A stretch of 64,000 nt of DNA from Coriobacteriaceae bacterium (GCA_019421015.1 JAHZGC010000006.1:1-64000), one strand, 5' to 3'. Shown: positions 40,595-49,272, counted from the first letter of the stretch. The notes: generated from the sequence alone by a model not told the origin. A program made the numbers and translations.

Positions 40595-40642
40595 GGGTCT
40601 CCTTGGGCGTGCGGGTGCAGCGGGCTAGCATAGTGTAGCGCA

Positions 40643-41209
40643 CTATGGCGCCGCGACGGCTTCGCCGCCAGTGATGCGCAGGATGAGCTGGCTTGTTTTG
40701 CGGGCGACTTCGGCCACGGGGCGCTCCATGCCCTCGTCGGACCAGGCCATGAGGGTCTTGAACAGCCCGCCGGCCACAAAATCAAGAAGGTAGCCCTCTT
40801 CGAGCGTCGAGGCACTCAGGTGATGGAGTTGTTGGGCCACGATCTGGCGAAGATATTGGTCGAACTTGCGCAGCAGCAGGGCCTCGAGCCCGTCCCGCCT
40901 CAGGTAGGCGATTAGGCTGGCATGCTCCTCAAAGTTCAGAAAGAACCGGTAGGTAAAGCTGCGCACGCTGAGGTCGGTCATGGCACGCATCTCCTGCAGG
41001 TATTGTCCAAAAAGGTCGTCGAGGTAGAACTCGACCACCTGCTCCTTGGTTCCGCAGTTGCGATAAAAGGCCATGCGCGAGACGCCCGCCCGGTCTGCGA
41101 GCTCGACCACCGAGACCTCGGCCAAGGGTTGGTTGGCCCACAGTTCCATGAGCGCGCCGTACAGGCGCTGGCGTGTGGCTTGCTTCTGTGCGGTTTTGCT
41201 GGCTCCCAT
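40643..41209 (-). CDS. TetR/AcrR-family transcriptional regulator
   Basis: A 188-residue TetR-type regulator. The N-terminal helix-turn-helix reads VSVVELADRAGVSRMAFYRN, followed by the usual KEQVVEFYLDDLF helix and a helical ligand-binding C-terminus. It is divergent from the CrtC-like gene at 41354, and the 144-base spacer holds TGTAAC boxes including a perfect dyad, so it probably represses that gene and itself. The SpeE-like gene follows downstream. Confidence 0.9.
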   Translation of the reverse strand: MGASKTAQKQATRQRLYGALMELWANQPLAEVSVVELADRAGVSRMAFYRNCGTKEQVVEFYLDDLFGQYLQEMRAMTDLSVRSFTYRFFLNFEEHASLIAYLRRDGLEALLLRKFDQYLRQIVAQQLHHLSASTLEEGYLLDFVAGGLFKTLMAWSDEGMERPVAEVARKTSQLILRITGGEAVAAP

Positions 41210-41226
41210 TACAACATCTGCCTCTC

Positions 41227-41323
41227 TGTAACGGATGGGGCGCCGTGTTTGGTTCCGCGGCTTGCAAGGACGTTGTGGCTTGAATACTGTTGCAATTGTA
41301 ACAGTTACGAATGTAACAGATGG
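41227..41323. promoter_or_regulatory. TGTAAC boxes in the TetR / CrtC-like divergent promoter
   Basis: GTAAC-A-GTTAC at 41298-41308 is a perfect dyad. TGTAACGGATGG (41227-41238) and TGTAACAGATGG (41312-41323) repeat the half site with the same tail. Dyads of this kind between a tetR gene and its target are typical operators. Binding is inferred. Confidence 0.6.
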
Positions 41324-41353
41324 CTATTGTCGCCGAGCGAAAGGAAGAACGCC

Positions 41354-42439
41354 ATGAAACAGCTGCCCTCGCGTCTTGCCCATGCCGCAGACGACTACCA
41401 AAGGCTTGGCATTGCGAAGCGGGTTGCCCCTTGGGAGGACGGTCTGCGCACCGATGGGAGCCGGGGTACCTTTGAGTGGTGGTATTTCGACGCCCACCTT
41501 GACGACGGGTCTACGCTGGTGATCGTGTTCTATACCAAGTCCATCTATGAGGCGAACAAGCGGGGGTTCCACCCCTACGCCACGATCCAGTACGAGCGGC
41601 CCGGCGGAGCCTACCTCGAGAAGGAATGCCATGCGGACCTCTCGCGGTTCTTTGCCTCCAAGGACGGTTGCGACGTGCGGATTGGTCCCTGCACCTTTTC
41701 CTGCGACCTCCATACCTGCCGCATTCATTGCGAGATGGACGCGGTCCATGTTGACGTGACCCTTACGGGGACTGTTCCTGCCTGGCGGCCCTATGCGTCG
41801 CATACGATGTTCGGTGAGAACGACGAGTACTATTTTGCTTGGCTGCCGTCGATTCCCCAAGGAAGGGTGAGCGGGACTATCGACATAGCCGGCATCAAGA
41901 CCAGGTTGAGCGGTATCGGCTACCACGACCACAACTGGGGCAACGCGCCCATGCAGGACGTCTTGCACCACTGGTACTGGGGCCGTGCCAAGGTGGGCGA
42001 CTACACGGTCATCTCGTCGTATATCTATGCGGCGGAAAGGTATGGCTACAACGAGATTCCCGTGTTTTTGCTGGCCAAGGGCGACGAGATCCTGGCCGAG
42101 AACTCCCTGCGCTGCGTGAGCTTTGAGGCCGAAGGGCGATTCATCGAGCCGAATACCGGTAAGCCCAACTACAAAAAACAGGTCTTTACCTACCGCGACG
42201 GGAAGGCCGGCTGTGCCTGGCGGGTGACTTACAGCTTTGAGCGCGACGTGGACCAGTGGAGGATGGTCGACAAGCTTCCCAAGGTCAAAGGGGTTCTGGC
42301 CAGGCTGGCGGGTTTTGATGGGGCGTACCTGCGAGTCGGGGGCACCGTGGTTCTTGAGAACCTCATGACGGGCGAGCGATTCGAGGAGCCAGCACTGTGG
42401 GAGACCATGTACTTCGGAAAGAACCTCGAGAGCTACTGA
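41354..42439 (+). CDS. CrtC/AttH-type lipocalin-like domain protein
   Basis: A 361-residue protein of the hydroxyneurosporene-synthase (CrtC)/AttH fold group. Visible landmarks are GTFEWWYFDAHLDDGSTLVI near residue 38, YHDHNWGNAPMQDVLHHWYW near 195 and the tail TVVLENLMTGERFEEPALWE. Members hydrate carotenoids, act as Diels-Alderases, or have no known role. No carotenoid genes are in this window. No signal peptide is seen. ATG 41354 follows AAAGGAAG. It is divergent from a TetR gene, which suggests induction by a small, perhaps lipophilic, molecule. Confidence 0.75.
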   Translation: MKQLPSRLAHAADDYQRLGIAKRVAPWEDGLRTDGSRGTFEWWYFDAHLDDGSTLVIVFYTKSIYEANKRGFHPYATIQYERPGGAYLEKECHADLSRFFASKDGCDVRIGPCTFSCDLHTCRIHCEMDAVHVDVTLTGTVPAWRPYASHTMFGENDEYYFAWLPSIPQGRVSGTIDIAGIKTRLSGIGYHDHNWGNAPMQDVLHHWYWGRAKVGDYTVISSYIYAAERYGYNEIPVFLLAKGDEILAENSLRCVSFEAEGRFIEPNTGKPNYKKQVFTYRDGKAGCAWRVTYSFERDVDQWRMVDKLPKVKGVLARLAGFDGAYLRVGGTVVLENLMTGERFEEPALWETMYFGKNLESY

Positions 42440-42559
42440 GCGGGACGCTCGGCCTGCTGGCCCACAATCTCAAGGCATCCTGCCGTTTTGTCAATGGCAT
42501 CGTTCCCCCGAATAAGTAAAATACCGCCTACGGTTTGAGGCTCCCCCCTCTGTAATGGT

Positions 42560-42595
42560 GGTCGACCGGATTTTGTGTCCGGCCGGCCCGTTTTC
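42560..42595 (+). terminator. Terminator-like hairpin before the third HypA-like gene
   Basis: GGTCGACCGGA pairs with TCCGGCCGGCC across a 6-base loop (one mismatch, one G-U) and is followed by CGTTTTCC. The HypA-like ATG is about 30 bases further on, behind AAAGAGAGGA. It may end the CrtC-like transcript, but the position repeats what is seen at the other two HypA-like genes. Confidence 0.65.
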
Positions 42596-42623
42596 CTGTT
42601 AACTCTTAAAGAGAGGACGTCCC

Positions 42624-43052
42624 ATGCACGAGATGGCCTATGTTCGCAACGTGGTCGACACGGTGAACAAGTATGCCGAGCGTGAGAACGTGGCCGAGGT
42701 CAAGGCGGTCTACCTCACCATCGGCATGTCGCGCGACATCGTGGAGGAGTACTTCCAGGGGCTCTTTCAGTTCCTGGCCCGCGGCACCGTGGCCGAGCAC
42801 GCCGAGATTGTGATTCGCCGCCTGCCGCTCACGGTCAAGTGCAACCAGTGCGGCATGATCTTCCCGCTCAACGTGCGCGACGAGAGCACCTGGCACTGCC
42901 CGGCCTGCAAGGCGGAGCACGACTACAAGGTGCACACCGGCATGGAGTTCACCATCGACCGCATCGATGTGCGCGCCAAAGACGAGCAGGGGCTGGCGCA
43001 GGAGGGGCAGCCCGCGCAGGGGCAGCCCCAGGAGGAGAAGGCCGCCGAGTAG
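42624..43052 (+). CDS. HypA-like metallochaperone (paralogue D, unpaired)
   Basis: A 142-residue HypA-family protein with MHE start, zinc site CNQC and CPAC, and the subfamily segment IGMSRDIVEEYFQGLFQFLA. The C-terminal ~25 residues are a Gln/Glu/Ala-rich tail (GQPAQGQPQEEKAAE). Unlike the copies at 26337 and 31113 it has no [4Fe-4S] partner beside it; a CrtC-like gene lies upstream and a bile salt hydrolase downstream, convergent. It may serve a client elsewhere, or the clients of the other two. A strong terminator follows. Confidence 0.82.
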   Translation: MHEMAYVRNVVDTVNKYAERENVAEVKAVYLTIGMSRDIVEEYFQGLFQFLARGTVAEHAEIVIRRLPLTVKCNQCGMIFPLNVRDESTWHCPACKAEHDYKVHTGMEFTIDRIDVRAKDEQGLAQEGQPAQGQPQEEKAAE

Positions 43053-43069
43053 GGGGCGAGCCGCCAAAA

Positions 43070-43108
43070 GGCGCCTGCCCGACGGTTCGGGCAGGCGCCC
43101 CGTTTTTT
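43070..43108 (+). terminator. Strong terminator after HypA-like gene
   Basis: GGCGCCTGCCCG (43070-43081) pairs perfectly with CGGGCAGGCGCC (43088-43099) around a 6-base loop, followed by CCG and six T. The T run overlaps the stop codon of the convergent bile salt hydrolase gene. Confidence 0.95.
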
Positions 43109-44063
43109 ACTTCACCACGACCGGCTGGTTGCCGTCGAGGTCGGCCTGGGCCAGGGGGAAGGCCTTGATGGCCGGGTCCTCGTAGGTGTTCATATAGTAG
43201 GTGCTGGTGGCAGCCGAGAAGCCCCCGGTGTACACGGTGTACTCGGTCTGCCCGTCGGCCATGAGGGCGGCCCCCTTGATCATGGCGTTGCCGGCCAGAG
43301 AGTGGAACAGGCGCGACACGTTGTCGGCCTCGGACTCCTGCTGCGGGTAGTTGGCGTTGAGATAGGCGATGCGTACGAAGCGCGAGGGCGAGTAGTAGTC
43401 GCCGGGTATGCCGCGCATGCCCGACCCGGACCCGTAGGGGGCGAGCGTCGCCTTGTCCCACTGGACGGCCTGGGGGGCCTCGGGCGTGAGCGAGATGTAG
43501 TTGCGCAGGTTCTGGAGCTGCCAGTCAAAGGTCGGCTGGTTGGTCAGGACGTCGACGGGGTTGTCGTAGACGTGGATGCCGTCGGCGCAGTACTCGACCA
43601 CGATGGAGCGCTTGGCGTCGCCGATGATCCAGTGGAGCAGGGCCACCGGCAGGTGCTCGTTCACGGGCTTGGCGACGACGGCCACGTTCTTGAGGGCCGC
43701 CTCGGCCTCGTCGACGGTGGCGAACTCGCTGGCCACCCAGAGCGGGAACTCGTAGGCGGCGACGTTGGTCTTGCCCTCCACGGGTGCGGGCTCGTACTGG
43801 GCAAAGCCCTCGCCCGGGAAGTTGAGCCCGGCCACGGCCAGGCCCTTCTCGTTGCCGCAGTCAAAGTAGAGCGGGATGCCCTCGGCCACGATGGCGGTGC
43901 CGATGAGCGCGTGGCCGCCGCGGGCCTCTCCGTCAAAGGCGTAGGGGCGCTGGTAGTTGCGCGGGGTCACAAAGACCCGCTCGCCGTAGCCGCACTCCCA
44001 GTCGAGGTTGCGTCCAAAGAACATGTTGCCGTGGGTGTCGGTGAAGCGGATGCCGGTGCACAT
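43107..44063 (-). CDS. bsh: Bile salt hydrolase (choloylglycine hydrolase)
   Basis: A 318-residue N-terminal-nucleophile hydrolase that cleaves glycine- or taurine-conjugated bile acids. All the residues known to matter in bile salt hydrolases fall in place: Cys2 right after Met, Arg18 and Asp21 in FGRNLDWE, Asn81 in AGLNFPG, Asn175 in LTNQPTFDWQ, and Arg228 in SPSRFVR. No signal peptide, so it acts in the cytoplasm as in other gut bacteria. ATG 44063 is fixed by the need for Cys2. It is divergent from an NSS-family transporter gene, which may handle the released amino acid. Confidence 0.94.
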   Translation of the reverse strand: MCTGIRFTDTHGNMFFGRNLDWECGYGERVFVTPRNYQRPYAFDGEARGGHALIGTAIVAEGIPLYFDCGNEKGLAVAGLNFPGEGFAQYEPAPVEGKTNVAAYEFPLWVASEFATVDEAEAALKNVAVVAKPVNEHLPVALLHWIIGDAKRSIVVEYCADGIHVYDNPVDVLTNQPTFDWQLQNLRNYISLTPEAPQAVQWDKATLAPYGSGSGMRGIPGDYYSPSRFVRIAYLNANYPQQESEADNVSRLFHSLAGNAMIKGAALMADGQTEYTVYTGGFSAATSTYYMNTYEDPAIKAFPLAQADLDGNQPVVVK

Positions 44064-44384
44064 GGTTTGCTCCCGTTCTGGGCGGCCGCCCCAGCGACCG
44101 CACGGTAGATGGCGGACTTGGAAGGCTCTATACCCACAGATGCGGGTGCCGTCGGCTTGGGGGAGAAAAACCGCCGAATCGTGCGGCCAGATGTCGCATG
44201 CCCTGCTCCCCGCCGCCCGCTGACGGTCCTGCGGCCGCCCGTGTGTCGTTGGCGTTTCGCGAAGCTGCATACATCCGGCCCCAAATCGCATACCATAGCC
44301 GCCACAGGGGCAAGATCGCGCGCGGGCGCCGAACATCGGGCATGCACGGTGGGCCGCGCTCTGGCAAAAGGAGGAGAGACGAAC

Positions 44385-45776
44385 ATGGCGGGATCTGGCG
44401 GCGCCACCGCGGCGCGCTCCAAATGGTCGGGCAAGTGGGCGTTCATCTTGGCTGCGGCCGCCTCGGCCGTGGGCCTGGGCAACATGTGGCGCTTCCCGTA
44501 CTTGGCGGCCAAGTACGGCGGCGGCACGTTTTTGCTCACCTACCTGTTGCTGGTGTTTACCTTCGGCGTGTCGCTGCTGCTGCTCGAGACGGCGCTCGGT
44601 CGTAAGACGGGCCAGTCGGCCATCGGCGCCTTCAAGTCGTTCGGCAAGAAGTACGCCTTCATCGGCATCCTGGCGTCGGTGGTACCGTTCATCATCACGC
44701 CCTACTACTGCATCATCGGCGGCTGGGTCACCAAGTACACGGCAGCCTACCTGGTCGAGGGTCCCGAAGCCCTGGCCGACGGGGGCGGGTTCTTCAGCGG
44801 GTTCATCACGAGCGACGTGGAGAGCTACGTCTGGATGCTCATCTTTATGGCCATCGTGTTCATCGTGGTCTCGCTGGGCGTCAAGGGCGGCATCGAGAAG
44901 GCCAACCTCTTCATGATGCCCGCGCTCATCGTGATGGCCGCCGGCCTGGCCGTCTATACGCTTACGATGCCCGGCGCCCTCGACGGAGCCCTGTACTACC
45001 TGGTGCCTGACTTCAGCAAGTTCTCGCCCGAGCTCGTGATCAGCGCGCTGGGCCAGATGTTCTACAGCCTGTCGCTGGCCATGGGCATCATGATCACCTA
45101 CGGCAGCTACCTGAGCAAGAAGGACAGCCTCACCCAGAGCGTCGTGCGTATCGGCGGCTTCGACATCGGCGTGTCGTTCCTTGCCGGCCTCATGATTGTG
45201 CCCGCCGCCTTCGTGGCCCTGGGTTCGGGCGACGCCGTGGCGGCCAACTCCGGCCCCTCGCTCATGTTCATCATCCTACCCACGGTCTTTGCCGACATGG
45301 GCACGGGCGTGGCCACGGTGCTCGGCTTTATCTTCTTTTTGCTCGTGCTGTTCGCGGCACTGACCAGCGCCATCTCTTTGGCCGAGACCTGCACCTCCAT
45401 CGTGCAGGACGGAACCCACTGGTCGCGCAAGAAGTCCTTGGGAGTCACCTTTGCCGTGATCGTGGTTGCGGGCATCTTTGTGAACATGGGCTACAACCAC
45501 CTGGCCTTCATCGAGCCGCTGGGCGAGGGATCGAGCCTGCTCGACTTCTTCGACTTTATCTCGAACTCGGTCATCATGCCCATCGTTGCGCTTCTGACCT
45601 GCATCTTTGTGGGGTGGATCATCAAGCCCCAGACGCTTGTCGACGAGATCGAGCTCACGGGCCCGTTCAAGCTCAAGACCGCCTGGACTGTCATGATCAA
45701 GTATGTGGCCCCAGTGCTCGTGGTGGTCATCCTGGTGGCCTACGTGGCGGCGCAGTTCGGTCTGTTTGTGATGTAA
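44385..45776 (+). CDS. NSS-family sodium-dependent transporter
   Basis: A 463-residue polytopic protein of the neurotransmitter:sodium symporter (LeuT-like) family. The first helix, AAAASAVGLGNMWRFPYLAA, holds the unwound Na+/substrate site; FYSLSLAMGIMITYGSYL is the conserved TM6 region. About eleven helices, as in bacterial members. These transporters import amino acids or amines with sodium. AAAGGAGGAG sets the start. It is divergent from the bile salt hydrolase gene across 321 bases, so glycine or taurine freed from bile salts is an attractive but unproved substrate. A strong terminator follows. Confidence 0.92.
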   Translation: MAGSGGATAARSKWSGKWAFILAAAASAVGLGNMWRFPYLAAKYGGGTFLLTYLLLVFTFGVSLLLLETALGRKTGQSAIGAFKSFGKKYAFIGILASVVPFIITPYYCIIGGWVTKYTAAYLVEGPEALADGGGFFSGFITSDVESYVWMLIFMAIVFIVVSLGVKGGIEKANLFMMPALIVMAAGLAVYTLTMPGALDGALYYLVPDFSKFSPELVISALGQMFYSLSLAMGIMITYGSYLSKKDSLTQSVVRIGGFDIGVSFLAGLMIVPAAFVALGSGDAVAANSGPSLMFIILPTVFADMGTGVATVLGFIFFLLVLFAALTSAISLAETCTSIVQDGTHWSRKKSLGVTFAVIVVAGIFVNMGYNHLAFIEPLGEGSSLLDFFDFISNSVIMPIVALLTCIFVGWIIKPQTLVDEIELTGPFKLKTAWTVMIKYVAPVLVVVILVAYVAAQFGLFVM

Positions 45777-45808
45777 GGGAGGCGCTCAGGCCGCCGGCGG
45801 CGGCACTC

Positions 45809-45849
45809 AAAGGCGGCCCTGGGAGAAAACCCCGGGGCCGCCTTTTGTT
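45809..45849 (+). terminator. Terminator after NSS transporter
   Basis: AAAGGCGGCCC (45809-45819) pairs with GGGCCGCCTTT (45835-45845), 11 bp, followed by TGTTT. It is 32 bases after the stop. Confidence 0.9.
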
Positions 45850-46288
45850 TGGGCCGCGCGGTGCCTTGCCGCGGTGCCTTGTGGGGAACCGTGGCGGCTG
45901 CGGGGCTTGCTAGACGGCCTGGGCGCGAAGGAGGGATGGGGCGCGCGGCGCTGGAGGTGGGTGGGTAGCCTTGGGAGCTGGTTACGCTGGGGACGGGGTG
46001 CCCGGGGAGCAAGTGAGATCAATAGTGCAAGTTAAAACATGAAAACTTCGCCTTATGCACGATGTGCTGCAAAGATTGATTGCCTGTATGTGGAGATGGG
46101 TGAAGAAAGGCCAGGAACCGTGTGGATGGTTTCGCAATATATATCATCTACACAAATATCATCGTGCATTTGAGTGCGTTTTTAATTTTGATATGCCTGG
46201 ACCAGGCGACCCGTCCCCCGACACCCGTGAGCAGGCCGTCTGCGCGAGGGTTCGCGGCACCTCCCGGCACCGTGCGGTTCCGTGGGCC
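45850..46288. other. Gene-free stretch with a low-GC patch
   Basis: No gene is supportable. Bases ~46010-46200 are markedly richer in A+T than the rest of the window. ATGCACGATG (46055-46064) is repeated inverted as CATCGTGCAT (46160-46169), possibly the edges of a small inserted or regulatory element. Confidence 0.35.
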
Positions 46289-46723
46289 CTACCGCTTGCG
46301 GGCATACACCTCGAGCACGTATACCAGCCAGGTTCCCGCCAGTGCGCCCAGGATAGCGCCCGAAAGACAGGTGAGCAGCTCCGTCGAGACCGACGGCTCC
46401 AGGCCGACGCACCGGCATATCAGGAAGAAGAACAGCCCGGTCACCAGCGCCACGCCCGTGGCGACGAGGGCCACCTTGGAGGGGCGTATGGGACGGTTGG
46501 CAAAGGTCAGCACCGTGCATACCGATAGGCACCAGAACATGCAGAACTGGGCAAAGGCGTTGCTGCTCAAAAAGGAGAAGGGCCCTCGGTACAGGGGGCT
46601 GGTAAGGATGAGGGCCACCATGCCGAGTCCCAGAAGGGGAAATATGACGCGCGCGCGGTTGCGGACGGTGCTCCAGAGGTCTCTTTGTTTCAACGGCAGC
46701 CCTTTGCTGGTCGTGGCGGTCAT
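46289..46723 (-). CDS. Small membrane protein, unknown function
   Basis: A ~144-residue protein with four clear hydrophobic helices: VIFPLLGLGMVALILTS, AQFCMFWCLSVCTVLTFA, VALVATGVALVTGLFFFLIC and LSGAILGALAGTWLVYVLEV, with a short Arg/Lys end. I do not recognise the family; the layout resembles DUF3021-type small membrane proteins, which is only a hint. ATG 46723 lacks a good ribosome site; a TTG at 46729 is also possible. It stands alone, beside the tRNA gene. Confidence 0.6.
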   Translation of the reverse strand: MTATTSKGLPLKQRDLWSTVRNRARVIFPLLGLGMVALILTSPLYRGPFSFLSSNAFAQFCMFWCLSVCTVLTFANRPIRPSKVALVATGVALVTGLFFFLICRCVGLEPSVSTELLTCLSGAILGALAGTWLVYVLEVYARKR

Positions 46724-46889
46724 GGACAAGCGGAGGGCCCAGTGCAGACCGAGACGCCCCCCGCGTTAACGGTCGTTACTTGTGGTGTATCATAGCGGGC
46801 GGCTTGACGAGCGCGCTGCACCTGGTAGACTTTTTAGATGCAAGGCACTCCGCCGCCGTTGGGTGGCGGGGCCGAGCGCCGTACGGTAT

Positions 46890-46964
46890 TGGGATATCGT
46901 CCAATGGTTAGGACCCGGGTTTTTGGTTCCCGTTATGGGGGTTCGACTCCCTCTATCCCAGCCA
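46890..46964 (+). tRNA. tRNA-Gln (anticodon TTG)
   Basis: All four arms fold: acceptor TGGGATA with TATCCCA, D arm GTCC/GGAC with loop AATGGTTA, anticodon loop TTTTGGT giving anticodon TTG, and T arm GGGGG/CCCTC around TTCGACT. The 3' CCA is encoded. The anticodon stem has a T-T mismatch at its loop end. U at position 1 and the overall length of 75 are typical of bacterial tRNA-Gln. Confidence 0.93.
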
Positions 46965-47132
46965 CCTTTTATGAGGGCGTGTGGCGCGATTGCGATGCGC
47001 GGGCCGTCAGGCGATCTTTCGCTACTTGGTCGCCAACGTCCTCGACCTCGATTTGACGAACGCCCGCCGACTCAGTATGCTCGTACGCTTACGGGCAGCC
47101 GGGGGCTGAGGCGAATTAAGGGGACGCAAACC

Positions 47133-48335
47133 ATGGGGATAGCAAAGTTCGACGCTCGGTTGCGCCGCGGTATCGCGGCGGCCGTGTTGGTGCTGGGGGC
47201 GCTCCTTGCCGTCGGCGGGGCTCATCTAGCCGATGCAAAAACCACCGCCGCTTCTTCCGGAAGCTCTGATAAATCCATCTCTGACCAGGATCTTCTCCGC
47301 TGCGCCCTGACCGTGCAGTTCGAGATGGCCAACGGCTTGTACAGCGAGCCCGTCGACGCCTCGCTGATTTTTGACGATGCGTCAGGCCGCTATGCGATAG
47401 ACCCTGGCCGTCCCTGGGGCGCATACGACGTCGACAGGGCGGTGGCGCTGGTAGAGAAGGCCGTGGAGTCGGGGCACCTCTCGACTGCGTTGGACTCCTG
47501 CCGCGAATCCCAGCGGCGCGCAGCCGACGACCCGGCGCTCGTCGCAGCCTGCGAGCAGGCCAACACCTGTCTCGAGAGCGCATTTGACCTGCAGGTCCAG
47601 GGGATGACCGTGGCTTCGGTCGACGACGCGCTGGTGCGTGGGTGGATTTGCATCGACGACGGGCTGAACGTCTCCCTCGACGAGCGGGCCGTGGCCCTGT
47701 GGGTCGACGGCGTGGAGGCGGCCGTCGACAACGTGGGCGGCACGCGCACCTACCTGCGTCCCGACGGCAAGGAGGTCACGGTGAGCGGCGGCACCTACGG
47801 GTGGGTCAGCCACGGGGCCGAGACCGAGCAGCTGGTGCTCGACCGGGTGTCCCAGGGTTTTGCGGGCGCGGTGGAGATCCCCATGAAGCAGCAGGCCGCC
47901 CTGTACAACCCGGGGGGTGCCGACTGGGGGGCGCGCTATGTGGACGTGGACCTCACCGAGCAGCGGGCCCGGTTCTACGAGGCCGACGGCTCGCTGGTGG
48001 TCGAGACGCCGATCATCAGCGGGTCGGTGCTCGAGCCGGGCTATGCGACCCCCGAGGGTGTCTATGCGATTACCGGCAAGCAGCTCGACGTGGTGCTCAT
48101 AGGGCTGCCCGACCCCCAGACGGGCGAGCCGAGCTACGAGACCCACGTGGACTACTGGATGCCCTTCGTGGGCAACATGGTCGGCCTCCACGATGCCGAC
48201 TGGCAGACCTGGTGGAGCCCCGAGGCCTATCGGTCGGGAGCCGGCTCGCACGGCTGCGTGAACATGCCGCCCGACACCGCCGCCTGGGCCTACGACTGGG
48301 TCGAGGTGGGCACGCCGGTCGTGGTGCACTCCTGA
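47133..48335 (+). CDS. L,D-transpeptidase (YkuD domain)
   Basis: A 400-residue exported protein. A signal peptide or anchor covers residues 10-32 (GIAAAVLVLGALLAVGGAHL). The N-terminal ~220 residues probably form a substrate- or peptidoglycan-binding region. The YkuD catalytic domain is C-terminal: YVDVDLTEQRARFYEADGSL, then LHDADW (His) and GSHGCVNMPP, whose Cys is the nucleophile. Such enzymes make 3-3 cross-links or attach proteins to peptidoglycan. ATG 47133 follows AAGGGGA. It converges on yaaA, whose stop is only two bases away, with no terminator between. Confidence 0.9.
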   Translation: MGIAKFDARLRRGIAAAVLVLGALLAVGGAHLADAKTTAASSGSSDKSISDQDLLRCALTVQFEMANGLYSEPVDASLIFDDASGRYAIDPGRPWGAYDVDRAVALVEKAVESGHLSTALDSCRESQRRAADDPALVAACEQANTCLESAFDLQVQGMTVASVDDALVRGWICIDDGLNVSLDERAVALWVDGVEAAVDNVGGTRTYLRPDGKEVTVSGGTYGWVSHGAETEQLVLDRVSQGFAGAVEIPMKQQAALYNPGGADWGARYVDVDLTEQRARFYEADGSLVVETPIISGSVLEPGYATPEGVYAITGKQLDVVLIGLPDPQTGEPSYETHVDYWMPFVGNMVGLHDADWQTWWSPEAYRSGAGSHGCVNMPPDTAAWAYDWVEVGTPVVVHS

Positions 48336-48337
48336 GG

Positions 48338-49150
48338 CTATTCCTTGATGAACGCCAGCACCCCGTCGCTGGAGCGGGACTCGTCGAGGCGGTAGCCGAG
48401 GTTGAAGTCGCGTAGCTGCTCGGGGTCCTCCACGGCGTTCTCGGCCATCCAGCGGGCCATGGTGCCGCGGGCCTCCTTGGAGTTGGTGCCGCGCTGGACG
48501 TCGGTGTGGGTCAGGGCATACTCTTCAAGGAACACGCAGGTCGTTATCGGCGTGTCGGGAGAGAGCCAGGGCTTGATGGCGTGGGCGTACTCCTCGGAGG
48601 CGAGGTTCACCACATGGACGCCCCCCTTGCCGCCCTCGGCCTCGAGCTCACCGGTCACAGCCTCGCCCCAGAACTTGAAGAGGGTCTTGGCGGGTTCGTC
48701 GACGGTCTTGCCGGGGGCCACGACGCGGCAGGGCATCCTCAGCTCCATGTTGTATTCCAGCCGGTAGGGCATGATGGCGTCGCGCGGGCGCAGCATGCCG
48801 TAGAGGCCGCTCAGGATGCGGAAGTGCTCCTGGAGCCAGTCGGCCGCCTTGTCGTTCCAGCTGGCAGGGTCCATGGTGCGGAACTCGACGCCGGTGAAGG
48901 CCAGGACGGCGGGGCTGGTGCCGTGGTGCACGTCGAGGGCTGACAGCTCGTCCATGAAGTGGCGGTCGAGCTTGAGGGAGGAGCGCCAGAGGGCCTCCAG
49001 CACTTCGAAGCTCATGGAGCGCATGCGGTCGACGAGCAGCTGGGCCCCGTCGGCAAAGATCGGCTGGGTCATGGGCGACCAGGGGCCGGTGGGCGCGACG
49101 GCGTCCATGTGCTTGGACGGTGACGAGATGACGCGGATGGTGCGGGCCAT
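48338..49150 (-). CDS. yaaA: Peroxide stress protein YaaA
   Basis: A 270-residue protein of the UPF0246/YaaA family, which lowers free iron and protects DNA under hydrogen peroxide stress. The family signatures are present: RTIRVISSPSKHM at the N-terminus, FTGVEFRTMDPASWNDKAAD, RILSGLYGMLRPRDAIMPYR, and VVNLASEEYAHAI. ATG 49150 has AAGGGAG upstream; an earlier in-frame start would add 25 unrelated residues. Together with the catalase it suggests defence against peroxide. Confidence 0.93.
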   Translation of the reverse strand: MARTIRVISSPSKHMDAVAPTGPWSPMTQPIFADGAQLLVDRMRSMSFEVLEALWRSSLKLDRHFMDELSALDVHHGTSPAVLAFTGVEFRTMDPASWNDKAADWLQEHFRILSGLYGMLRPRDAIMPYRLEYNMELRMPCRVVAPGKTVDEPAKTLFKFWGEAVTGELEAEGGKGGVHVVNLASEEYAHAIKPWLSPDTPITTCVFLEEYALTHTDVQRGTNSKEARGTMARWMAENAVEDPEQLRDFNLGYRLDESRSSDGVLAFIKE

Positions 49151-49272
49151 AAGAGGGCTCCCTTCGGGGTGGCGGGCGTTTGGCTCGGTATACCCTGCGG
49201 GGGCGGCGGCCTGCGGTAAGAGCACGCTTTTTCAGGTAAATAGGAAGAAGTGAGGAGGAGGGCAAAAGACCG

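Noticed and set aside
38279..40633. A 784-codon plus-strand frame opposite catalase and the SpeE-like gene.
   Set aside because: Composition is the mirror of the true genes (Val/Gly/His-rich), with no motif and no ribosome site; both minus-strand genes are certain.
46055..46210. A possible small protein beginning MHDVLQRLIACMW.
   Set aside because: No ribosome site, no family resemblance, and the frame dissolves into the antisense of the next gene.
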